Made by a program: the position numbers and the translations under genes. DNA of 64,000 nt from Haliclystus octoradiatus. Its lineage: Eukaryota; Cnidaria; Staurozoa; Stauromedusae; Haliclystidae. This document shows positions 1 to 10,804 of this stretch, in pieces. The stretch is from contig OU744447.1 of NCBI GenBank assembly GCA_916610825.1, forward strand, positions 5,525,402-5,589,401. The letters are read 5' to 3'. The notes below the pieces were generated by a model that had not been told where the DNA came from, did not search any database, and was given only the letters and a program-made list of their open reading frames with translations. How positions within the stretch are numbered: position 1 is the first letter of the stretch; each line of letters begins with the position of its first letter.

Positions 1-2242
1 TGGTATTGTTTTCCTTTTACCACTGCGCATAGTTCTTGTTACACCTAAATCTATAAAACGAGAAACATGACTTCAAAAAATATCTACTTTAAGACAAGTT
101 TAAATGTATATATTTTATCATTACTCCGTCAAAGCAACAAAGCTCAATCGATATTCAATATGGGCGCCTAGTAAACAAGTAAATACATTGATTTGGAAGA
201 TTAATGATATATAATGTGGATACTTCCCCGTAAAAAAGTTCATGAGTTCACGCATGCACACAAAATTGCCCAGAAGTTCATAACTTTGGGGCACTTTCAC
301 GTTTATTAACCAGTTCATGAACCGGTTCAAGTGACCGTAGTTAATTATTGGAGCTATTGCTCAAATACATAACTGCATCCTGCTTCTCTAGTGGTCACCA
401 TTTCCTTTGTTATACCGCTGCGAAAAATATGTTGATTCTAAGGATGCACTGAATCGGGTATTTGGTCATCAGCCGAATAGTCAGTAGCCTATTTGGCACT
501 AAAAGTCTAATATTCTGCAAATTTTTCGGCAAATCTTTGGATCATTTCTTGATTTTTTTTTGTAATTCAAAATTTTGCTGTGTTGGGTTTATTACGCATA
601 CTGGAAATATCAAAATAATGTCTGACAGTTAAAAGTGATGTCCTCACGGAGATTACATTGTATTTTCGCCTCGTTTAACGTTTTGAAAAATATTAACGAA
701 AGCGCGATCTTCTGTTGTCATGGCAGCATAATTTCCTTTCAAATCACAAACAAAACATTTTGTAAGTTCTTTGAATATCAAAAGTAAAGTTTTTATAGTT
801 TTCACATTGATTTGAATGTTATAGTGATGAAGGAAATGTCATTTAAAACTGTCTGTGTGAAGATCCTTAATCAATTTAATGATTTAAAAATCATCATGTT
901 TGCTCAATCAATTAATTGTCATAGCAACGAAGCCCAAACAGGACCAATGGCGCGTAATTTGAGATCTCTTTTGTTATGTTTACTAGGACATTGGACAATT
1001 AGTATTGACCATTCAAACAAGCAAAATACATCAGCTTTGAATATTTTGTCTTGTTGTGAATTTTGTTCTTTTGTTCTTTTCCGAAAATGTTTTAATTTAT
1101 TTTATAAGAGTCAAATTGATGTTCAGATGTTAGAGTACTTTGGCAAAACAGCCGATTTTTCCTAGTCGATCCCTAGTCGATATCATGAACAGTTCATGAA
1201 TGGTTCATGATGAAATTCGGCCATTTAGCGTTCATGAACTGTTCATTAACTCCTGAATTGCTTTTCGCAACGGTACATATAGGCCTTATGGATTATTCCT
1301 ATTGTCTTTCCATGTTAAGACAATTGAGTCTCAAACTTTTATTGAATCGATATAGAAAAAGAAATAATTCTACCTAATAATTCTACAAATTCTATAAGTC
1401 AATAAGTCATTGCGTAGAAAATGCAGTTTCAAGCACTGGGCAAATGACAGCAACATTTGCGTAACTTATAAATCCTTTAAAAATCCTTGTCAGTTAGCCA
1501 CTCTTTCAATTTTGTCTGACGTGTTGGATCTTGTATTTATTTGTCGCATTGTGTTTGATGGCCATCAAACATTTTTTAAGGGTTTCGTTCAAAATTTATC
1601 AAACACGTTGTGATGACCTCCTCTCCAAGGCTTCCCTTTAAAATCAGTACAGACCTTCTGAGATGTTCTAGAAAAGTTTTGAGAAAATCGATCTGTGTAG
1701 GCTAGAGGCTCTTAAAAATATTGCTTCAAAACATGAAAGACATATTTCTGATAAAAACAGGTTTGCTGAGTAAAAATTGTCGTTGTTTGTTTGAGTTCCA
1801 ATAAATGTTATTTTCGTAAATGTTAGATATTTTGTAGCCTATTACGAAGCTAGTCACCAATTTAACTGGGCCTAGCGTTTTCAACATCATTTTGATTGTA
1901 ACATACAATCCTGAAATTGTAAAATGAAGGTATACTATTGTTGTCCCACAGGTCTACAAGTTCATAGCTTCACAAACAGTTCATATAATTCATGAATATA
2001 GCTTGTAAAGTTCTTGATGAAACGATCTTAAGGCACAAAAAAATATTGAAGGCATAAAATTGACCAGCGACCTTTTTGCTTGGTCTTCGAATTCGGTGTG
2101 TGATGCACTGATATATTCACTATTTTACTCGAAAAATGGCATTCAATTTTGAATTTTGAGCCCTCAAGGCCTGATGTTCAATTTTATGTCTTCAATTTAT
2201 GAAAATTGTCCATTGGCTCTTTCCCAGTGAGTTTTATCCTAC
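1..2242. other. AT-rich stretch without a recognised gene
   Basis: Only short open frames occur and none looks like a known domain. Around 445-540 the sequence ATGCACTGAATCGGGTATT and a following CCGAATA word recall the ends of eroded hAT elements, but no matching second end was found. GTTCATGAAC-type palindromic words recur near 280-320, 1185-1250 and 1960-2020. If the BAH exon at 2243-2703 belongs to a live minus-strand gene, this stretch would be its downstream intron, but no further exon was seen. Confidence 0.5.
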
Positions 2243-2703
2243 CTTGCTTCTTTCTGATATTGTTTGTTATGTATGATTTATGAAATTCAGTAATAGGAAT
2301 AACCTCGTTTTGTCGATTAAAACAATATCTTATAAAATAAACTAATTTATCTTGAACTTCTGGCAGAACAGGTGAATGTAACAGTTCGATAATTGTACAT
2401 TTCCCACAAATAGTTTCAGCATCAATTATTTCAATACTTCCATCCACGCCATTATCATCGTCTTCATCCTTGATAGGTAGAAATAATTCCTGTGGGCTCA
2501 TCTTTCTAGGAAATTGACTGCTAACTTTCTTAGGTAACTCTTTTCGTGTGAAGTACCACAATATCTCTGCTTTATGCGGCGAATTATTGCAGGCATCTTG
2601 ATAAAATGATAATAATTTTCCACAAAGACAATCTCCTTCATGATCAGATTTAATCCTCACATAATCTCCAATGTTATATTTTGCACCATTAATACTGCAT
2701 GAC
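2243..2703 (-). CDS. Internal exon encoding a BAH domain (ORC1-like)
   Basis: Read on the minus strand, this exon is preceded by a pyrimidine-rich acceptor (TTGTTTTTAG, ending at 2704) and followed by a donor AAG|GTAGGA at 2242. Its 153 or so codons are open. The translation has the BAH pattern: YNIGDYVRIKSD at the start, a GKLLSFYQD strand, AEILWYFTRKEL, then PQELFLP, and DAETICGKCTIIEL near the middle. BAH domains bind nucleosomes or other proteins in chromatin. The order IGD..LI / KLL..F.D / W..R..EL / QE.F / ETI.G matches ORC1 best from memory, but BAHD1-like or other BAH proteins are possible. No AAA+ exon or other ORC1 part is visible, so this may be one exon of a gene with large introns or a stranded copy. 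BAH is fairly sure; ORC1 is a guess. Confidence 0.55.
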
Positions 2704-3134
2704 CTAAAAACAACAAACACGATAAATTTATTTTAATAAAAGAAAACTTGAAATTCATTAAAATTTGTAAATCAAAATAAAACTTACTAAGATACTCTTA
2801 ATAAAACAATAATGTCTTGATCTACTTCTTTTTTATTCACTCAAGCTAACAATCATGCTTAAACTTGGATTAATTGTTCTGAAGTTATGACGATTTAAAG
2901 TTGACCTACCGGTATTTTTTTATCGTGTGAACTTAAAATCCAACATAAGATATTACATATATTATCTTATCGTGTGAACTTAACGTGCAGGGGTTTTCCA
3001 GGATTAAGAAAACGATCCCAGAAACTGAATCTTCAATTGAATTTTGAAACTCAATCGAGAAACATATTTTTTTTTAAGTTTTTCTTTTTTATTTTCATTT
3101 ACATGTTGATGCAATTCCAGGTTTTGAATTGAAA

Positions 3135-3415
3135 TATAGTTGAACATTAATAGACAGAGAATCAGACAATAATATTTGCTACTTCAAATTTCACACTGGA
3201 GCGATAATTGAATTCAAGTTGATCAAGTCAATCAATTCAAGTTGAATAGATCATTGCCTGATGTTCGCTCCGGCGTAAAACTTGAAGCAGCAAATATGAC
3301 TGTCTGATTCTCTGTCTATGATTATTATCTAAGATCTTCTATTTATTTATTACATTGAGCCCATAATATCTTATCAGTAAGACAACGTTTTACAATTTAT
3401 TATAGTTGAACATTA
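3135..3415. mobile_element. Foldback insertion flanked by 15-bp direct repeats
   Basis: The 15-mer TATAGTTGAACATTA occurs at 3135-3149 and again at 3401-3415, as expected for a target-site duplication. Between them, 3150-3319 is an imperfect hairpin: ATAGACAGAGAATCAGACA on the left matches the complement of TGTCTGATTCTCTGTCTAT on the right, and arms of about 65-80 bp can be followed through GCTACTTCAA and GGAGCGA. A tail of about 80 bp (3320-3400) lies outside the hairpin. No coding capacity. The long duplication would suit a retroposed element better than a cut-and-paste one; the class is unknown. Confidence 0.5.
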
Positions 3416-3934
3416 CAGTTTTTGAAACATATAGATGATCATTTATACTTGAAACTGGATAGAGTAATGTTATTCATATTGAAAATAGAAATATGAAAAA
3501 TCGATTATTCGAATAGTAAAACGAAGTATTCAATTATTTAAATTAATTTTAAATATTTTGTTTCCAAATATTAAGCAACCTTTCTTGAATAAGCGTTTCT
3601 TCAAAATCAAACGCTCTTTTCACCAATATAAAATACGAAACAAACATGTGACAAATCTTTCACACCGACGTCTGTTGCATGTTTGAATGGTCTAAGAGAC
3701 TCCCCCTAATTACTATAGCAAGGAAAATCTGGAGTCACGTGCCATTATAGTTCTATTTCAGACTCTGTAGCTACGACAATTAATTGATCGAACAGACGAG
3801 ATGAAACACGAAGCGCATTGTTTGAACTTGTTTTTTTTTACTATTTTTTGTTAAACTTCCATTGAATCAATGACATTAACCAATACCAATATTCTTATAC
3901 TTCAAAGTACCATTGGATTACTTACTAAGAAATG

Positions 3935-4779
3935 GTGCTACATGAATGCATTGCTGGTTGACTAGCTCAAATCCCGCTTTCTTTTTGCTGCCTCATTTTC
4001 ATGACTGGAAAGCGGGACTTGTGTCCTTTGAGAGCCGTTGTGCAGAATCCTGCACAACGGTATTTTGTTTGATCCTATTATTTCATAAATGTTCACCCGC
4101 TCATAAGGCGGAAAAAGATGGGGCACCCAACCAACACAAACAAGTTCTCTAATACTGATAACGTTTTAAAGAATCTTAGGCTCCTGGAATTAGAAATGTT
4201 TACAAAACGTTTAGAATATTCAATGTTCATTCACATCTTACAAAGTAAGACAAGTAATTGTTTTTTAATATAATAGTTTGGTCTTTTGTTAGACGTAGCA
4301 AATGACAAATGACAAATGATCAGAACAAAATATTTACGATATTCAGAAATCACGACTTCGCAAGGTTTTTCAGGAACGGGAATGTGATCATTATTTGATA
4401 TTACATTAATCCTGTTTGTATTTCGTCTTGCTCTACATGTAAATAATCACTATAATTTGTAGTCACTCTCTTTATAAGTAGCCTAAACCTTTGAAGCATC
4501 AACATGTAATAAATGTCATCTTTCAGAACTCTACACATACTCAATAGCTTCGCAAATTTCAGGCTCCATAATTGTGAATGACGAGAGAAGGATTTCAAGT
4601 TGCACATTGACTCCCTGGAACACTAACAGACTATGTGCGTCACTTCCTGAAAACTGAAGCGGTTTCTCTGTGTTTAAAGACAATAGATTTCTCAAAGGAC
4701 ACAAGTCTCACTTCCCAATCCATCAAGATGGGCATAACACAGAAGTGAGACTTGAGCAAGTCAACATTGCTGGTAGCAT
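3935..4779. repeat. Inverted repeat pair around a 650-bp spacer
   Basis: The segment 3935-4033 (GCATTGCTGGTTGACTAGCT ... GACTTGTGTCCTTTGAGA) is matched in reverse complement by 4690-4779, with the shared block GACTTGTGTCCTTTGAGA exact and the rest diverged. The spacer 4034-4689 shows no coding signal. It could be an old foldback element or two opposed copies of a dispersed repeat; no target duplication was found. Confidence 0.4.
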
Positions 4780-6532
4780 AAAAAGAATAGGGGACAAAAA
4801 TATGTTTTGCCCCCTTTTGCCCCATACCATTCTCCTCTTTTAAACTCAATATTTGAAAAACAACAGACTTAGGAAAAAATCCTGGAATAATCGCTGATGT
4901 GTCAATATCTCATGACATTAGCAAAATTTTAGAAAAATAATTTTTACAAGAACAATGAGCCATAATCGTGTCCATGAATCGTTTCTGGTTTAATGGTTCA
5001 GTTCAAACATCATTCAAAGCATTTATGTTGAGGACGAACAGTAAATATTTAGCTTCAGTCAATATAAAGTAGGCCTACTTAGGCCAACGAAATTTGATTT
5101 ATAGTTTCTCGTCAACTTTTTTTGAAAATTTGGGGAGGCTTTTTCATTTTCCTTATCCATTATTATTTCTTATAGAAAATGAAAATTCGAAAAAATCTAC
5201 TACTTAAGTTTTTAAGCAAACATTTTGCGCTTTAGTGTATGCATGCCCCTTCAAAACGTCTGATTTAAGGTTATCAATTGAACGCTTGCAATCAAAACCA
5301 AGATGGTCATGAATATCAAGACAACAAGAATTATTCATTTAAACACAAACATAATCTCCTAAGAAGGTAGGCCTATTTACCGACAAGTTAACATGTCAAA
5401 GTAAATGTTGCAACGCTCTAGCTTTTTCATATGTGCTTATCAGGCCTTGAAATAATGGCCAGAAGTCTACCAGTCACTGTGGCGGATGTAAGCGACAATT
5501 TGCCGGTCATCTCCGGAAATTTACCAGACAACAGTAGAAAACATTTTTCAAATGGTTTTTCTAACACGTAAGGAAATTGATGTAATATTATTACTTTTTC
5601 CAAAGCATAACATTTACTATATGTAAGTAATATAAATTATTTTGAATTGATAGTGTAGTTGTTGTATGTTTGTAATTATCAGAGCTGTGTAGTAGGCTAC
5701 ACAGTTGTTCTAAATTGTTGACATCATTTATGCTGTTTTGCTGATTGGATCCTTTATATTTTACATATGACATTTCTTCGTGATAAATTCTAGTTACTCC
5801 GATATGTAAATATAGTGACAAAAACTTCTGTCAAAAGTAGCCAAACAAAACTGTGAACAGAAACTACGGATGAGACGATTGTTCTGAAAACAATCGATTT
5901 TGCCGAAAATTGGCGCCAATTGTTACTAATCGGAAAATAGTCGGCATCGGCAAATCAACCATTTTGTCAATCGTTAAGCCGATTGTTTTCAGACAATGAA
6001 ATTCAATATAAAATTTCTGTATTTGAAAATTGATTAATTTAATGTTTTGATGTCGTCTTAATTAAAAGTTTCTATTGTTCAGTGCAGTCGTTTGTTTTGT
6101 TTACATCGTATTGTAACTCAGAACGTTCGTCGCTCTGTTTTGTTCACATCGTTTTGTAATTCAAAACCTATTCAAAACATTTGAATGATTCCTCATGCCG
6201 CTTGACACCTTCTACTGTTGTGAAGTGAAAGAGATAAACACATCAGAGTTGACGAATAAAACATGTGAGCATGGTTGAATGAATAATTTTATTCCGAAAG
6301 AAAAAGCGGCCGTCGGGTTTTATTTCGTAGAAAACAGTTTTGAAAATAGTTAAAGTAGTTGCATTATCTTAAGGCCTGGGCCAACGATACAATATTTTTG
6401 TGCAACATTTGTTTTTGTATGCTATTTAATGGTCAATAAAATGTTGTAAAACTTGAAAAGCATCTAACGAACTATATGTAGGCCTACTTATAATAATGGT
6501 GATAATATGTAAATCAAATATGTTCCCAAATA
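4780..6532. other. Non-coding stretch
   Basis: No recognisable coding region. Around 5865-6000 there is a run of CGATTGTTTTC-type words in both orientations (for example CGATTGTTCTGAAAACAATCG), probably an eroded inverted-repeat element, but ends could not be defined. Confidence 0.4.
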
Positions 6533-6542
6533 GAAACATTAT

Positions 6543-7344
6543 GGACGTGGATAGAGTCCCGGTAACCGGGTCTTTGGTTGAAAAAAGCAAGAGTCCCGGT
6601 AGTCCAATACGCATGCGCAGAACGCTTTTCTGTCTTCGAAATGTGTAAAAAAAACTTTCAATTTTCTTAAACAAAGTTATATCTATTTTAAAAGTTATTA
6701 AAAAGATATCACATTTATTTGATAATAACATTGAGGCAAATAGGATAACTTGTGAAAACGATTCAACATTTGTGGAAGTACAGTAAATGCTTGATTTAGC
6801 AGAAACACAAAATTATTTAATCGACGTCGAGTTTTTCACGATGGCCGACGGATACATTCAAGACGTTCAACAAGCTGAAATTAGCCTGAAATCAGATCTC
6901 ACATTTGTAGAATGAATATAATATTTTGCTGCCTAAACACAGTGTATCAACCATTTGTAATTGTTTTCTGTCAATAAAATCAGCAACAACATAGTTTCAC
7001 GATCATGATAGCGGCTAGCCTAGCCAAAGAATCGCTGTTTTCACTTTGTTCCATAAATAACAATGTGGAAAACTTTGAAGAAAACATCTAAAGCAGTGCT
7101 TCCTTATATTTATCGAATATATATATAGATGTATATCAGCATATCAGATTATAAATTGATCAATGTCGTTTAATTTTCACTAAAGAATTTTCAATCCCAT
7201 TGCATCGAAAAGCCGTGAAAGAAATGAAAATACGATATTGATGTTTCACGCTTTGACGCTTGGCGTTGTGCGCGTGCGCAGTTGACTGCCGGGACTTTAG
7301 CTTTTTTCAACCAAAGACCCGGTTACCGGGACTATATCCACTTC
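6543..7344. mobile_element. Long-TIR MITE (Mutator-like) with 10-bp target duplication
   Basis: Inverted ends contain AGTCCCGGTAACCGGGTCTT followed by TGGTTGAAAAAAGC on the left (6555-6590) and the reverse complement on the right (7285-7333). Similarity continues inward to a CGCATGCGCAGAACGC-like block, giving arms of about 80 bp. GAAACATTAT stands on both sides (6533-6542 and 7345-7354). About 800 bp with no transposase frame, so a non-autonomous element. A 9-10 bp duplication with long inverted ends points to the Mutator group, but the assignment rests on structure only. Confidence 0.65.
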
Positions 7345-8213
7345 GAAACATTATACAGGCCAATTAACTCTTTGTTGTAACGTAAGGCCTTGAGGAAATG
7401 TGAAAATTGGTTTACTTGTTTAGTCCATGAAATGCTCGCGATTCGGGAGAGAGAAGGCCAACTCTCAACACTCAGACCAACTCCATCCGTTCAAAACTTC
7501 TTTTATAGAATCAATAGAATGGAATAAGTCTAACTGTACCATAAAGATAGTTTGTAAATAATTCCCTTCTTTCTTTTGACCTGATGATGGATATCATGAA
7601 TATAACCGAAACGTTGTCTACAACTACTTGCTTGGAGTTTCATATCACTATCTTTTGTCATACAATAATAATATTCATGAATTAATTCTGTTATAACATT
7701 TGACATTTGTCATGGTTTCGGGTCCTGTATGATATACAACACAGCTATTGACATATTTGACTGTAGTAGGCCTAGTTGTATAGCCCAAACAAAAAAAATC
7801 GGATTATTGTCCTCCTGTCTGGCCGTCTGCCTTCAAAAAGAAAAATCAAAATAGGCCTACTAAATAAATGGAAAACTGAGAATCTCAGATTTGAATCAGA
7901 TTACTAAACACTGCTTTAACTTACTTGTGACGCTTCTTGCGATTTAATTTTACTCCTGGATCTAACCAAATAAACTCTATGTCATCCTTTTCATAAGCCA
8001 TTAATGATTATGCCTATATGGTAAAAATAAAAATCTGTTTTGAAGTTTAGAATCTGCAGAGAAAAATTCAGCGATTTTCGCAGGGGAAACTGACATTTCG
8101 CAACAGCCTCGTTTAATTTTTCGCGCGAAGAATTTCTCTTTAGGTAACTTGTAGGGCTTGTAGCCTGCTCGCAGACTCATTAGGGAGGTTTTAGATTTTG
8201 TACAGCTCAGCTG
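7345..8213. other. Non-coding stretch with a hammerhead-like motif
   Basis: No gene is visible. At 7581-7612 there is CTGATGATGG, then an AT-rich loop, then AACCGAAACG, which resembles the conserved core of hammerhead ribozymes carried by some retroelements (see the finding on this motif). Near 8160, TAGCCTGCTCGCAGACTC resembles the ends of the TAGCC-terminated hairpin elements found elsewhere in the window. Confidence 0.35.
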
Positions 8214-10720
8214 AATAGATTATGGAATACAGGGATTGGCACATTATTGGAAATTATTTTTAACTGCTTATTTGAAACATATTTATGTTTGAACAACATT
8301 TTCCATGGTATTGTCATGTGAACAAAAGTTGTCTATGCTTCATTCAACACTACCATTTTTAAAAATTTACGGAATAATATTCCTGTTTCTTCGTCGTGTG
8401 AGTAACATCTCCACAAAAACGCTGATCAAGATTACTAATTGTGCTTCAAAAAGTTAAAAATCTTTCCTGTAGAAAAATTAATTTATGTCCCCGGGGGGTA
8501 ACTCCCATACTGCTGCTATACGGGGACGTGCCAATTTTTTGGAGTCTATACTCCAGATGAGAAATATACTTTTTGAGTAAATTTCAGAATATTAAACGTT
8601 TTGGGTCCCATTTCGATTTTTTAGAGAATTTGGGAAAAAACTGAATTTGAAGGCTGAAAACTGAAAACTGGATTTGAACTTTTACCCATAAAAAGCACCC
8701 TAAGCCTATATAGAAGCACCTTCCCTGGAAATTTTGAGTAGCATTTTAACAAAGATATTTGGGACTTTTCGGATATTTCACATTTTTCCAAAGTGACAAC
8801 CCCCATCAATGTGGCAGTTGGAGTTACCCCCCGGGTTTATGTCACATGCCAATGGTATAGTGTCTCAATTTTCCAAAATTGAGCCATGTTGCCTAGGATA
8901 GCATAAAAATAGAAAAAATTCGGAAAACTCCATTGACTTTATTTCTCCTCCAACAAAATGGCCGCCGTGGAGACATCTGCCTCCAAAGAGAAGTCACGTG
9001 GTAAGCACTCTAGTACTTATACCTCTATGGATTGGTAACTCTATTGTTCTCGTTATCCTACGTTGCTCAAATTTTTTTTGAAGTTTTATGTTTTAACAAT
9101 GTTGAATAGAGCTTACTTTAAATGTCCATGTCCATTTAATTACGTTTAAACAAAATAACGAGTAGATATGGCCAATTTTAGTTCACCCATGTTTTGCGTT
9201 ATATTTCATTGAAATATTGCTTTGATAATTTTTGCAAATTGCAAATTAATGTTTGTAACTTTGCAAAAGAAAATTTAAGTGATTGAATTATTATAAAAAT
9301 ATATTTATAACTAACAAATCACAATCAAGCTGAAATGTTCATTGAAAAATAAATGCGCTTCTAATGACATGAATACAGTTTACAGCTAGGCGGCCTAGGC
9401 CAACGACCTACAGTAACACAAAATGGAGTCAACAATTTTCATCACATAACACACAATCCGGATAGATATGTATCACAGCAGATACAATGAACGCACTACA
9501 AAAATTTAGCAAGCAATACACAGAATAAACAAGATATGATGCAAATATCGATAACTGGTTTGGTAAATTTTGAACACTTGTAAAAACACATTCAATGTCG
9601 GTTTGTTACATTTATGATTTCGTTGTTACACTCACATTTACAATGAAGTTTACACAATATCAAATTATGGATGTTCATCTTATTATTCAGCTATTCAGAT
9701 TAATGTTGAATTGCTGTTTCTTTAAAGTTTGAATTTTCTTTTAATTTGTTCCATAGCGATTTCTTTATCAATTCCAGTTTCTCTTTCAAGTTACAATACA
9801 AGCAGTAAGCCATGTCGTTCGTGTACGAAAATTATCTCACTTCATATATTAGATTATAATAACTTGTAGACAAATAAACATAAATTTATCAGTATTGTTA
9901 TTCTCTAAACCAGAGTGTTGTACTGCTGCATCCAAGATAGATTAAACTTTTGGCTTCTGCAAAACATTCAAGATTCAAGCGTGTTTGCTTCAGGAGTCCA
10001 TCTGATTTCATGATGATTAATTACGAAATTTTTTTCACCGTTCCACATTCACAACAATAATAAATAAATTTTCCGAAAGTGCTCATCCACGCAATGAATT
10101 CCAGATAGATGTTTTTATTACTGACGAGCAGATTGTAGGGAAATAGACCAAAACGTTGAACATATTTGATACATAATCTCCAGAAATGTCTCTGAAAATA
10201 ACTCATTTGTAGTAACTTTTGAGAATGGCAGATTCATTTTGCCGTGAACATATACCATCATCTTCATCGATGGAAAATTTTATATTAATTTGTTTTTAAT
10301 GTGTGCGAAGGGTTACCGATACCGTTAAACAGCCTTTAGATTTGCAAATCTTTCAGCAATGTTAGCACAACGTAAACTTTTCTGTATGCTCGTTCTTCTA
10401 AGCTTTCATCGATTGAGTTCGCCATTTTCTTCCTCGCCTTCCACGTTTAAGAAATTCGAAGTACTGAAAATCACTGCTATTTAATTGACCATCCATTTCA
10501 AAATAATGAAATAATCAAGTTGACTTTAACTAGCCACCTTGAAGATATGAAAGTTGGTGAAATGAGTAGAACAATCGACCGCGTTGTTGAAATGACACTT
10601 GCGAAAATTTGCCACAAAATTCTGTGTCGGGTGGAGAGCACGTGTTTCCGGAAAATCTCATCAAAAACATATTTCGTGCCCAGACCTTAGTTACCAATCC
10701 CTGTATTCTATAATCTATGG
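8214..10720. mobile_element. Possible 2.5-kb element with inverted ends
   Basis: AGATTATGGAATACAGGGATTGG at the left (8216-8238) is matched by its near-exact reverse complement at the right (10694-10717). The left part (about 8280-9040, with 8490-8835 removed) is shared with 25430-26010, so it is a dispersed repeat. No transposase frame is seen. The inner stretch 9050-10690 has no recognised gene. No target duplication could be read, so the outer limits are uncertain. Confidence 0.4.
8490..8835. mobile_element. hAT-type MITE, CCCGGGGGG ends, 8-bp target duplication
   Basis: Starts CCCGGGGGGTAACTCC and ends with the exact reverse complement GGAGTTACCCCCCGGG. TTTATGTC flanks it on both sides (8482-8489 and 8836-8843). 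The 346-bp body is non-coding. The related repeat at about 25940-25965 runs across this position without the insert, which acts as an empty site. The 8-bp duplication supports a hAT-like mobiliser. Confidence 0.8.
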
Positions 10721-10732
10721 CTAAAGCTACGA

Positions 10733-10780
10733 TAGCCTGTGTCACAGACCAAAACATGACAATGTCTGTGACGCAGGCTA
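10733..10780. mobile_element. 48-bp hairpin element with TAGCC...GGCTA ends
   Basis: TAGCCTGTGTCACAGAC pairs with GTCTGTGACGCAGGCTA around a loop of about 14 bp. The 9-mer AAGCTACGA flanks it directly on both sides (10724-10732 and 10781-10789). Nothing else fits in 48 bp, so it is a terminal-inverted-repeat-only derivative. A 73-bp relative lies at 28576-28648. Confidence 0.75.
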
Positions 10781-10804
10781 AAGCTACGAGTACATCTTTC
10801 TCAT

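Noticed and set aside
812-1165. 117-codon plus-strand frame near the left edge
   Set aside because: No domain, no convincing splice or promoter context; composition like neighbouring non-coding DNA.
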